NCBI GenBank assembly: GCA_022376515.1
Contig: WTXI01000024.1
Coordinates: 248,001 to 312,000, forward strand
DNA from: Lactifluus volemus
Taxonomy: Eukaryota; Basidiomycota; Agaricomycetes; Russulales; Russulaceae
Direction: 5' to 3'
Length of the DNA stretch: 64,000 nt
The notes under the pieces were generated by a model. The model made no database searches. It saw only the letters and a program-made list of their open reading frames with translations, and was not told the DNA's origin. This document shows positions 36,266 to 45,330 of the stretch, one piece after another (the stretch's first letter is position 1; the number at the start of each line of letters is the position of its first letter). The position numbers and the translations under genes are program-made.

Positions 36266-36556
36266 TGTTGGAAATCAACTCTGAGCGAGACGGGAATTTC
36301 GGCCGAGGTAAATGACTCCAGATTTGGCTATTTAATATAGCACTTTACAGTACACTTTCTGCTACTTATGGGTGCTCTTCTGCCCCCTTTTAGCATACCA
36401 TTTACTACTTAGAGCCCTTTCTTGAACCATCTAGAAGGCTTTATACATGTACATACACATATATACATGTCCAATCCCCCCCCCTGGGGGATATAAAAGT
36501 TGTACCTTCTGTACATTAAAATACAAGGCTTTTGCCTCTGGGCTCATATTTCAACA
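36266..36556. mobile_element. Solo LTR, 291 bp, with 5 bp target duplication
   Basis: Starts TGTTGGAAATCAACTCTGAG and ends CATATTTCAACA, so the ends are a TG...CA pair with an inverted terminal match (TGTTGGAAAT / ATTTCAACA). It is flanked on both sides by CTTAC (36261-36265 and 36557-36561). A TATAAAA-like word lies near 36491-36497. The ends and length suggest a Ty1/Copia-type LTR; no internal region remains, so recombination between two LTRs is inferred. It sits at an intron/exon junction of transporter copy D. Confidence 0.85.
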
Positions 36557-36876
36557 CTTACCAAGGATAGCCAATAGTATCGTCAACATGGAAAAGCCCA
36601 AAAATTGTATTGGCTTGCAACCCCAGCGGTCAATGAGGAAGAAAGTTGCATAGTAGCCTGGCAGAAGTCCAGCCACGGAAACAACCAAGCTAACTACTGC
36701 GACGTTGTACAACCAGTGATATATTCCCAGTGAGATGTTGAGCTCGGATTGGTTAATTATCCCTAGGAGAGGCGAGGATAAAATTTGCGACGAGTTGAGA
36801 GCGAGGCCGTAGAACGCAACCTGTACAGCACAAATGAGATATTCCATAGCCACGCTTGATCACGAACACAACTTGC

Positions 36877-37341
36877 TGTAAGGTGACCTCGGTGTACAGC
36901 CGCAAACGCCATGACCACTGCCCATGTGCTTCTCGCTTTTCCTACCTCACCACACCCCTTTCACTAGACGCTTTTTCTATCCACCTTTCGGCATCGCCAC
37001 GACCCTCAGCACAATGCCAACCTCACACCACACGCTGCAAAGTTCTCCCTTTACACCACAGTCAAAGCACTTGCTTTCCCCTTTGTTCCTAATAGCTTAC
37101 TCTCTATTATCTGTCCTGTATATATAGACCTAGATTTCTCTTCTAAAATCATCATCATTCCTGTGTTCTCTCTCACTTTTGTGCGATCTCTAAGCTTTAG
37201 TATTTCCCTCGACAAGTCTCAACGTTTCGAGTCCCGCGTTACGACTAAGCGTTTCGAATCCCTGTCTCTCCTCACTCCTCATACTTCCCATTTCCCTACT
37301 ATCTCACTCGGGACGACATCAAGTCTCGCAGCCAACACACA
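36877..37341 (+). repeat. 5' LTR
   Basis: 465 bp, TG...CA. It holds a TATATATA word at 37119-37126, a likely promoter TATA. C/T-rich with clusters of CTCTC after the TATA. Confidence 0.95.
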
Positions 37342-37343
37342 TC

Positions 37344-37361
37344 TGGAGCCCACCCTCGGTG
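37344..37361 (+). other. Probable primer binding site
   Basis: TGGAGCCCACCCTCGGTG starts two bases after the 5' LTR. A leading TGG is complementary to the CCA end of a tRNA. Which tRNA is used could not be determined by eye. Confidence 0.65.
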
Positions 37362-37452
37362 AATTTAGTAGATTTCTTTGTTCACCTTCGGTTGCAACTT
37401 GTGTTACACACCTGTTGCCACCTTGTTCACCCCTTAGTTCCCCCTCTCGTGC

Positions 37453-40143
37453 ATGAGCAAGAAGACTCAGGCTCAGCCACCCCGCGATAAGAAAGGTCGT
37501 TGGATTAAGACGGCACCAGCCCCGAGTTCCCTAGCCACACCAGTCCCCATCGAAGAACGTACCAGTACCAGTCGCCGCACCGCCTCCGCATCAGTTCCCA
37601 GTCCGTCCCCGCATATCCAGACCCCTTCCGCTATCCCAGGCAGCTTTCCTAGTCCTATACCCTCCCACCTCGATTCACCTTCGCCCGCCAGCGCTCCAGC
37701 TCGATCTATCGTTCCCACACCTGTCCAAAATCCGCCACCACCTTCCACATCCGTTCAGAACCAGTCGCCACCTCCCACGACCCCCGTTTCCTCTCCCGCA
37801 AGTTCAGCCAGTCAGCCGCCTCCCGTATCTTCAACCAGTCAGCCTCCTCATTCCCCCGTCGTCTCACCCTCCGCTTCCTCCTCCACATCTACGTCTACAA
37901 CCCCTGCAACCGCAATGTCTTCCTCATCGCATACTGGACCGGCTGCCATGCCCGGCCCACGTTCCCCCAACGCACCCATGTTCTCAGGCAGACCAGGCGA
38001 TCCGATAGCCGATTTCCTCCATGAGTACGAGATAATTGCTACATCTCACGGTCTTACAGATGCTCAGAAGGTGGAATGTACCTTTCGGTATGTCCCCTAC
38101 ACAGCTCGAAACTTCTGGACAACTCTCGACGGCTACGATACCAAAGACTGGCCGGCGTTTCGCAAGAGTCTCGAGAAATTGTACCCTAATTTCGACCATA
38201 CCACACGCTACACCCGACAAGCCCTCGTCGATTTCGCCCACAAGTCATCCATGTCCCGCTTATCCGATGAGCAGGAGTTCATGGAGTACTACCTGCGTTT
38301 CCTTTCCATCAGTAACCCACTCCTCAAGGCACGGCAGATATCAGACGAGGACCAGAGCACTGAATTCTTTCAAGGCTTCCATCAAGTCGATCGCGACATG
38401 TTGGCTGCCCGCCTCTTCGCTATGCACCCCCGCCACCCCCCTCACAAGCCATATGCCTTCGAGGACATCTATGAAGTCGCCCGAGGCTATTTTGCTAATA
38501 CCCAGTTTCACCGGCCCCCGCAACGCCGCCTTCATGATGACCCAGCGGGTCAGACCGATCCCAGCCACTGGATGAGCCGCTCTTTTGGGCACGACGATCG
38601 CAACACCAGGCAGCGCCAGCAAGACCACTATACCCTGTATGGTCGCGATCTGCCTCGTGACACCCAACGAGCCGACTACGAAACGAAGACAGTCCGTTTT
38701 CAGGACCAGAACCCGGAACGGCCTCGGGACCCCCAGGGACTGGTCGATATCATCAATCAGATGAAGGGCCTGTCTATTTGCGAGCCTGCTTATGCTGCCC
38801 TTTATGCTCAGTGCACCCATTTCTACCCCTACGCTGTTCAGACTCTCGCCAAGCCAGACACTTCTCCGGTGGCTTCAGCCGTCGCTTACCAAGCACCAGC
38901 GCACCAGGCCTGGTCTCAGCCTTCTGCCGCAGCACCTCAGCCCGCATCCTCTTCTTCCCCATTTTTTCTTCGCACACCTAAGCTGGATGGCTGTCGATTT
39001 TGTGCGCAACCCGGCCACATTCTCCGCCGATGCCCGATTGCAGAGGAATACGTCAACACTGGCAAGGCACGCATCGTGGACAACCGCATGCATCTCCCTA
39101 CCGGAGAACGCATCCCAAACGATGGTAGCGGCCGAGGATTAAAGTACGCCATCGATTCTTGGCTCTCCGCTAACAGTGCACGACCTAGCGAAATGCCTCC
39201 CGCTCCGTCCCAGCCTCAGACCATCGCCGCCCCTCATCGTGACGCCCCCCCTCGCATGGCTCTCAGTTTCGAAGCCGTACAGCCCATCGTACCCTCAGCA
39301 TACATTACAGAAGTCCCAGATTCTGACACCGAAGACGACAGTCCCGCCGAAGAGCTGTATGACATGTTCGAAGTTTTTGCCGCTGAGAAGAAGAAACGGG
39401 AGTCAAAGCCACCCAAGCTCCCGGAAGCTACGCCGCCCCCCCTCCTGCCCCCTCTGCGCCCCCTGCAAGCAGTTCCCGTGCCCCGCAGTTCCGCTACCAG
39501 TCCAACGCGGAAAGCCAACGCCTCACAGATGAGCTCCGCGACTTTCTCTTGGATGGTAAGTTGGCTCAGACGACCCCAGCCCATGTCCTCGCAGCTAGTG
39601 GTCCCATCCGCAAAGACCTCGTTGAACGACTCCGGACACGCCGTGTGGAGGCCGGAGCTTTGGAAGAATTTTCTAGTAACACTTCTCCCGTCTCAGTCCT
39701 CGGAGCAGCTGCCCAGCGTGCAGCCGAGTTTTGTCTCCCCCTGCGAGAAGTCGACGTTCTCATCAACGGGAAGCATACAGAGGCCGGCGTACTGGATAAC
39801 GGTTCGCAGATTGTCGCGATTCGTGCTGATCTCCTCCAGGATCTCGAGGCGCCAATCAATACCAACCGCCGTCTCGAAATGGAAGGCGCGAACCGTAGCA
39901 CGAGTTGGACCCTTGGCTGTGCGGAAAACCTCCGCATGCGCATCGGAGATATTGACTTTCAGGTACACGCCCACGTCCTCGAAACCGCCCCTTTTCGCCT
40001 CCTTCTCGGACAGCCGTTTCACCACCTCCTACTTTCCCGCCTCGAGAACCATCCAAATGGACGCGTCGATCTCTCCATCCGTGACCCCTCCAACCCCGCT
40101 CGCTCTCTCGCAGTCCCGACCCGCCCACGCCGTGCCCAGGTGA
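37453..40143 (+). CDS. Gag of the Ty3-like element
   Basis: ATG 37453 opens a Pro/Ser/Thr-rich N-terminus of about 170 residues, then the gag core: MFSGRPGDPIADFLHEYEII, FRYVPYTARNFWTTLDGYDT, FRKSLEKLYPNF and EQEFMEYYLRFLSISNPLL. It ends with a CCHC zinc knuckle, CRFCAQPGHILRRC, near residue 515. The capsid protein packages element RNA. The frame stays open to 40143, but from about 39443 onwards the protein-like reading moves to the Pol frame, so the last 230 codons are probably not used. The true Gag part is about 660 residues. The frame change falls at a run of seven C (39436-39442). Confidence 0.9.
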   Translation: MSKKTQAQPPRDKKGRWIKTAPAPSSLATPVPIEERTSTSRRTASASVPSPSPHIQTPSAIPGSFPSPIPSHLDSPSPASAPARSIVPTPVQNPPPPSTSVQNQSPPPTTPVSSPASSASQPPPVSSTSQPPHSPVVSPSASSSTSTSTTPATAMSSSSHTGPAAMPGPRSPNAPMFSGRPGDPIADFLHEYEIIATSHGLTDAQKVECTFRYVPYTARNFWTTLDGYDTKDWPAFRKSLEKLYPNFDHTTRYTRQALVDFAHKSSMSRLSDEQEFMEYYLRFLSISNPLLKARQISDEDQSTEFFQGFHQVDRDMLAARLFAMHPRHPPHKPYAFEDIYEVARGYFANTQFHRPPQRRLHDDPAGQTDPSHWMSRSFGHDDRNTRQRQQDHYTLYGRDLPRDTQRADYETKTVRFQDQNPERPRDPQGLVDIINQMKGLSICEPAYAALYAQCTHFYPYAVQTLAKPDTSPVASAVAYQAPAHQAWSQPSAAAPQPASSSSPFFLRTPKLDGCRFCAQPGHILRRCPIAEEYVNTGKARIVDNRMHLPTGERIPNDGSGRGLKYAIDSWLSANSARPSEMPPAPSQPQTIAAPHRDAPPRMALSFEAVQPIVPSAYITEVPDSDTEDDSPAEELYDMFEVFAAEKKKRESKPPKLPEATPPPLLPPLRPLQAVPVPRSSATSPTRKANASQMSSATFSWMVSWLRRPQPMSSQLVVPSAKTSLNDSGHAVWRPELWKNFLVTLLPSQSSEQLPSVQPSFVSPCEKSTFSSTGSIQRPAYWITVRRLSRFVLISSRISRRQSIPTAVSKWKARTVARVGPLAVRKTSACASEILTFRYTPTSSKPPLFASFSDSRFTTSYFPASRTIQMDASISPSVTPPTPLALSQSRPAHAVPR

Positions 40144-43100
40144 ACTATGTCACCACTCTCACTCTCCAAATCAGACCCGCGCCTCCTTTGATGGACGCCT
40201 TTGAGCGCCACGCCACCATACAGATGGAAGACACCTTCCAGCAGCTTCTGCCGGATCCCCCCGTCGACGTCCTGGCCTACAAGAAAGCTGCGAAGAAAGT
40301 CCACCCAGTTTCCGCCTCGCTTCCCGAAGACTTCCGCATCATCCGCCGCAGGCCAGAAGACCCCCTCCTCTCCTTACCACCTCTCCCGACCCACCCTCCC
40401 ACGTTCACGCCAGGCACACGCCTCACCCAAGAACGCCTCGACGAGCTCGATATCAACCGCTACGACTTCCTGCAGCCAGAGGAACTGAAGCTCGCTCAGC
40501 ACGTCCTCAAACTCAATGAGCATGCCTTGGCTTGGACCGAAGCCGAGCGCGGCCATTTTCGAGATGACTACTTCTCTCCTGTTAAGATTCCCACCGTTGC
40601 TCACACTCCCTGGGTCCACAGGAACATCCCTATTCCCACAGGCATCCTCGACAACGTCATCGACTTATTCAAAAAGAAGATTGCCGCTGGTGTTTATGAG
40701 CCTTCCGACGCTTCCTACAGATCTCGATGGTTTTGTGTCAAAAAGAAGAACGGCTCGCTCCGCATCGTCCATGACCTCCAACCCCTCAACGCTGTCACCA
40801 TCCGCAACGCCGCAGTCCCCCCTTTCGTAGATCAGTTTGTGGAAGGCATGGCCGCACGTGCCTGCTACTCCATGCTCGACCTTTTCGTCGGTTATGACCA
40901 CCGCGCCCTCGACATCTCGTCACGCGATCTCACTAGTTTCCAGACCCCTCTCGGTGCCTTTCGATGCACAGTTCTCCCCCAAGGTTCCACCAACGCAGTC
41001 GCAGTATTCCACGGTGATGTCACTTTCATCCTCGAGCCAGAGATACCCCATGTTGCCAAGCCATTTCTAGACGACACAGCCATCAAGGGACCGGCCTCGC
41101 GTTATGAAACCCCGGAGGGGGGATACGAAACGATCCCCGAGAACTCCGGCATCCGACGTTTTATCTGGGAGCATCTCAACGACGTCCACCGTGTTATCCA
41201 CCGGCTCGGACACGCTGGCGCCACTGTCTCAGCCCCGAAACTCTTTATCGCAGCCCCAGAAGTTGTCATTCTCGGACACAAGTGTACTTATGAAGGCCGC
41301 ATCCCAGAGGATTCAAAGACGGCTAAGATTCAGTCTTGGCCTGCTTGCAAAACAGTTACTGATGTGCGTGCTTTCCTCGGCACCGCAGGCACCATGCGAA
41401 TCTGGATCAAAGATTACTCAGCCATTTCCCGCCCGCTTGTCGATCTCACACGCAAGAACGCCGAGTTCAAGTGGGACGAACAACATGACAAAGCGATGAA
41501 GACACTTAAAGACGCCATCATCAATTCACCCGCTCTCATCCCGATCGACTACACCACCGACCGCCCCACCTATCTCGCAATCGACTCCTCCTGGCGTGCA
41601 GTTGGTTGGATACTGTCCCAGGAGTGTGAAGACGGCCAACGACGACCCTCCCGCTTCGGATCGATCGCCTGGAATGAGCGCGAGAGCCGCTATTCCCAGC
41701 CCAAGATCGAACTTTACGGCCTCTTTCGCACCCTCCGCGCCCTCCGAGTCCACATCATCGGCATCACTAATTTAATTGTAGAAATGGATGCCCAGTACGT
41801 ACGTGGGATGCTGAATAACCCCGACATGCAGCCGAACGCAGCCATGAACCGCTGGATCGCAGCGATTTTACTTTTTGACTTCAAACTCGTCCACGTACCC
41901 GCAGACAAGCACCTCGGCCCAGATGGCCTCTCGCGCCGCGAACCCATCCCTGGAGAAGATGAAGAGGAAGGAGACCCGGAAGATTGGATTGATGAAGTAC
42001 TTTCCCTTGGTATCTGGGTAGATTCTAGGCAACACACACAGCTCCCGACCGTTCAAATTTTTTCAGCCCTGGTAGGAGGAGTACCCTCTACGGCAACAAC
42101 CAGTCTTTCCTCTCGCGATATCGACTTAGACCGCATCCTCCAGTTCCTCAGCAATCCTATGAGCAGTGTTTCCCCCTCCGAGCGCAAGCAGCTTGTCAAA
42201 CGATCTCGATCTTTCTTCGTACACGACGGACAACTCTGGAGGCGACACAGACAAGGCCGGCACCAGCTCGTTCTCTCCCCCTCTCAGCGCAACTCGACAA
42301 TCTTCGATGCACACGATAAGCTTGGTCACAAAGGCTACTACGCTACCCTACGCACCATTCTCGATCGATTCTGGTGGCCTACCATTGCCTGCGACGTCAA
42401 GCAGCACATCACCACCTGTCACGAGTGCCAAATCCGCCAAACGACCAAAGTCCGCATTCCACCCACTGTCGCTGCTCCCGCACCCCTATTCCGCAAAGCA
42501 TATATCGACACCATGTTCATGCCCCCTGCTGCCGGCTACCGCTATATCGTTCAAGCCCGCTGCTCATTGACTGCCTGGCCCGAATGGCGCGCCCTCCGCT
42601 CAGAGACTGGTCGGACCCTTGGTGCATTTATTTTTGAAGAGATCTTGTGCCGCTGGGGAGCTGTTGAAGAAATTGTGACCGATAACGGGACCGCCTTCGT
42701 CGCCGCGCTGGATGTCTTGGCCGATCGCTATGGCATCCGCCACATCCGGATCTCCGCATACAACTCACGCGCTAACGGAATCGTCGAGCGACAGCACCGT
42801 ACCATTCGAGAATCAATCGTCAAGGCTTGTGAAGGCAACATTACGAAGTGGCCAACTATTGCCCCTCACGCATTCTGGGCCGATCGCGCTACGACTCGGA
42901 AGTCGACCGGACACACCCCCTTTTATATGGCTCACGGAATCGAACCTATCCTCCCCTTCGACATCACACTCGCCACTTTCCTTGTCCCTAACCTCACGAA
43001 GCCCATGTCCACCAACGAGCTCATCACCACTCGAATCCGCCAGCTCCAGAAACGCGAAGCCGATCTCGCCGCCATCCACACCAATGTCATCCGCAGCCGA

Positions 43101-43490
43101 TTCGAATCCGTGCAACAGTTCGAGCGCCAGTTTAAGAATACTATCCGCGACCACAACTTCGAGCCCGGCTCACTCGTCTTGGTACGAAATTCCAGCATCG
43201 AGACTGACCTCGGACGCAAGACCAAGCCACGCTACCTTGGTCCGATGGTCGTCGTCCGTCGCACTCCTAACGGCTCGTATCGCCTTGCCGAGCTCGACGG
43301 CACCGTTTCGAAACTGCGTTTTGCCGCATTCCGCCTTGTCCCTTATCATGCCCGTTCCCGCACTTCGATTCCTGTCACGCGCCTGGTTGAGCGTGCTACC
43401 CTTGCCAAGATCTACCTGGATGAAGATGGAGAAGAAGCCGAAGAAGACCCCGGAGACGAAGTAGAAGGAGATGTACCGGAGATGGAGTAG
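39549..43490 (+). CDS. Pol of the Ty3-like element (PR-RT-RH-IN)
   Basis: The frame is open before the listed position; meaningful sequence in it starts about 39443. Domains in order: aspartic protease (VLDNGSQIVAIR, with DNGS where DTG or DSG is usual) near residue 80. Reverse transcriptase has WFCVKKKNGSLRIVHDLQPL, MLDLFVGYDHRALD, FRCTVLPQGSTNA and the catalytic FLDD (PFLDDTAIKGP). RNase H has TYLAIDSSWRAVGWILSQ and VEMDAQYVRGML. Integrase has the HHCC finger (HDKLGHKGYY ... CHECQIRQ) and a DDE core (YIDTMFM, TDNGTAF, NGIVERQHR). A GPY/F-like module (PRYLGPMVVVRR) and an acidic tail end at TAG 43490. About 1.3 thousand residues without an internal stop. Everything needed for transposition appears present apart from the Gag-Pol frame join. 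Confidence 0.93.
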   Translation: MDGKLAQTTPAHVLAASGPIRKDLVERLRTRRVEAGALEEFSSNTSPVSVLGAAAQRAAEFCLPLREVDVLINGKHTEAGVLDNGSQIVAIRADLLQDLEAPINTNRRLEMEGANRSTSWTLGCAENLRMRIGDIDFQVHAHVLETAPFRLLLGQPFHHLLLSRLENHPNGRVDLSIRDPSNPARSLAVPTRPRRAQVNYVTTLTLQIRPAPPLMDAFERHATIQMEDTFQQLLPDPPVDVLAYKKAAKKVHPVSASLPEDFRIIRRRPEDPLLSLPPLPTHPPTFTPGTRLTQERLDELDINRYDFLQPEELKLAQHVLKLNEHALAWTEAERGHFRDDYFSPVKIPTVAHTPWVHRNIPIPTGILDNVIDLFKKKIAAGVYEPSDASYRSRWFCVKKKNGSLRIVHDLQPLNAVTIRNAAVPPFVDQFVEGMAARACYSMLDLFVGYDHRALDISSRDLTSFQTPLGAFRCTVLPQGSTNAVAVFHGDVTFILEPEIPHVAKPFLDDTAIKGPASRYETPEGGYETIPENSGIRRFIWEHLNDVHRVIHRLGHAGATVSAPKLFIAAPEVVILGHKCTYEGRIPEDSKTAKIQSWPACKTVTDVRAFLGTAGTMRIWIKDYSAISRPLVDLTRKNAEFKWDEQHDKAMKTLKDAIINSPALIPIDYTTDRPTYLAIDSSWRAVGWILSQECEDGQRRPSRFGSIAWNERESRYSQPKIELYGLFRTLRALRVHIIGITNLIVEMDAQYVRGMLNNPDMQPNAAMNRWIAAILLFDFKLVHVPADKHLGPDGLSRREPIPGEDEEEGDPEDWIDEVLSLGIWVDSRQHTQLPTVQIFSALVGGVPSTATTSLSSRDIDLDRILQFLSNPMSSVSPSERKQLVKRSRSFFVHDGQLWRRHRQGRHQLVLSPSQRNSTIFDAHDKLGHKGYYATLRTILDRFWWPTIACDVKQHITTCHECQIRQTTKVRIPPTVAAPAPLFRKAYIDTMFMPPAAGYRYIVQARCSLTAWPEWRALRSETGRTLGAFIFEEILCRWGAVEEIVTDNGTAFVAALDVLADRYGIRHIRISAYNSRANGIVERQHRTIRESIVKACEGNITKWPTIAPHAFWADRATTRKSTGHTPFYMAHGIEPILPFDITLATFLVPNLTKPMSTNELITTRIRQLQKREADLAAIHTNVIRSRFESVQQFERQFKNTIRDHNFEPGSLVLVRNSSIETDLGRKTKPRYLGPMVVVRRTPNGSYRLAELDGTVSKLRFAAFRLVPYHARSRTSIPVTRLVERATLAKIYLDEDGEEAEEDPGDEVEGDVPEME

Positions 43491-43578
43491 GACACGGTTT
43501 CGGACCCGGAAGAATAGGATTTTCGTGACGACGAAGACTTTTGACTGAGGACAGTCAATTTTTCGACCCCCGGGCTGG

Positions 43579-44043
43579 TGTAAGGTGACCTCGGTGTACA
43601 GCCGCAAACGCCATGACCACTGCCCATGTGCTTCTCGCTTTTCCTACCTCACCACACCCCTTTCACTAGACGCTTTTTCTATCCACCTTTCGGCATCGCC
43701 ACGACCCTCAGCACAATGCCAACCTCACACCACACGCTGCAAAGTTCTCCCTTTACACCACAGTCAAAGCACTTGCTTTCCCCTTTGTTCCTAATAGCTT
43801 ACTCTCTATTATCTGTCCTGTATATATAGACCTAGATTTCTCTTCTAAAATCATCATCATTCCTGTGTTCTCTCTCACTTTTGTGCGATCTCTAAGCTTT
43901 AGTATTTCCCTCGACAAGTCTCAACGTTTCGAGTCCCGCGTTACGACTAAGCGTTTCGAATCCCTGTCTCTCCTCACTCCTCATACTTCCCATTTCCCTA
44001 CTATCTCACTCGGGACGACATCAAGTCTCGCAGCCAACACACA
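43579..44043 (+). repeat. 3' LTR
   Basis: 465 bp, apparently identical to the 5' LTR. It is followed by TTGC, the right-hand target duplication, and then transporter copy D resumes. Confidence 0.95.
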
Positions 44044-45330
44044 TTGCATCGATGGCGAACCACGAGTAGGCAACTCCAACGAGAAGCAATAAGTGCGCCG
44101 CTGTCCAAAATACCGTATGAAGTCCCTACGGCCTCGGCGGCGTAATTGAACACGTTGGACCACTGCATCTGGGTCAACCCAGTAAACTCCGAGGTTGGCA
44201 CCTTCATTGAGCACATTGTCGATGTCAGCCCTGGCCCTCTAACATCCCGATCGATATCCATGGTGAACTTCGGAGTTTCCGGTATTGTAAGCCAGAAATA
44301 CAGCACCAGGGGACCAGGAATGTAACCCAAACCAATGAAGATGCGCCAGCAATAGTCCACGTGGTTGGGGTTCTCAAAGCTGTCCGCTATGATGGATGGT
44401 TTGAATGCCACAACCACCACTAGCGCGACCAGGGAGGCAGCTGGGGTGAATTGAGATTATCTGTTTTCAGGCATTGATGAAACGGTCACACCAAAGTTTC
44501 CCCACCCTTGAGAGGTGAAAACTCCCGTCATGAGATGGCCACGGGTGCGCCTCGAGGCAAACTCGGACGTGATAACAGCACTCAGTGGATAATCTCCCCC
44601 AATACCCACGCCCATTATAAACCTATAGACAGCAATGACGCCCACGATATTGACAGCAGGACCAGTTCCTGCGAGCGCCTGGGCGAAGGTAGCCGTGACG
44701 ATGATGATGAGCTCTATGCCATCTACAATTTGTTGGGTATTGTCAGACCTTTTCAGGATACATGGGCTGATCTTCGCTCACACATGCGCTTCCGCCCTAC
44801 GAGGTCAGCCAGCCGTCCAAATAACAACTGCCCAAGAAGATTTCCCACGGGTGACGCCATCTCGATTCCAAAATCTTGGTGGTGGGAGAGCTGACGACGG
44901 CCAAAGTCGTCTGTAAGTAATTGTCATTTAGTCAGACCAAACACACTTGGCTTTCCCTACCTATTGTGTGACCGTACACGTACCTCAGCATGACCGAGGC
45001 TTGGTTAATCGCGAAAACATCGTATCTATGAGGATATGTAGTCCAAGGACAGTAAGAAAAATAAAAGTATGAGACCACGATAACTCACGCGTCCGTGAAA
45101 AAGCCAGTTCCTGCGATCGCGCAGACTTTAACATGAAACTAGCTATAGTCACGGTCAGAAAGCGGGGAGGTAAGAAGCAGAAGAGGATGGCGACGGACGA
45201 GAATGGAGCTTCATCCTCAACGCTTCGATCCTGTCCTCGCCTAGCTGACGAGCTGCTGCATCTCCAGCTGGAATTGGAGGTCTCGCCAAGGCCCCGTGGT
45301 GATTGGGATCCCTCTGCGTAGCAGCTGCAA

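Larger units (their letters stand above)
32211..36660. repeat. Tandem duplication, unit 2 (transporter copies B and D)
   Basis: Second copy of the A-C unit: copy B, spacer 34594-35634, then copy D, which runs on past the point where copy C stops. The right border of shared sequence is where C is truncated, so the true unit may have been longer. It differs from unit 1 by lacking the LINE and by carrying a solo LTR and a Ty3-like element in copy D. Confidence 0.8.
36877..44043 (+). mobile_element. Complete Ty3-like LTR retrotransposon, 7167 bp
   Basis: The 465 bp LTRs (36877-37341, 43579-44043) start TGTAAGGTGACC, end AACACACA and look identical on reading. TTGC lies directly before the left LTR and directly after the right LTR, a 4 bp target duplication. 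Internal order is primer site, Gag with zinc knuckle, protease, reverse transcriptase, RNase H, integrase; RT before integrase defines the Ty3/Gypsy group. It lies in transporter copy D: removing it and one TTGC rejoins an alignable transporter sequence (compare copy A near 27596-27615). Identical LTRs imply recent insertion. I did not find a clear polypurine tract; the bases before the right LTR are TTTTTCGACCCCCGGGCTGG. Confidence 0.95.
35635..45330 (-). pseudogene. PHO84-type phosphate transporter, copy D, split by two retroelements
   Basis: Host-gene pieces are 35635-36260, 36557-36876 and 44044-45330. They give, from the 3' side, [90 protein letters not shown] and MEYLICAVQVAFYGLALNSS. 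After the large insertion they give [34 protein letters not shown] and GRLADLVGRKRMCE-like residues. Parts are better kept than in A and B (GGDYPLSA is intact). The start ATG is changed to ACG, a small deletion breaks exon 1, and the central loop is frame-shifted. Damage outside the insertion sites shows it is dead independently of the transposons. Confidence 0.85.

Noticed and set aside
38341..38820. Minus-strand open frame of 159 codons inside the Ty3-like element
   Set aside because: Antisense to a confident Gag coding region.
39443..40143. Extension of the Gag frame beyond the C run
   Set aside because: After the C run the protein-like, domain-bearing sequence is in the Pol frame; the continued Gag frame looks like chance openness in Ser/Pro-rich, GC-rich DNA.
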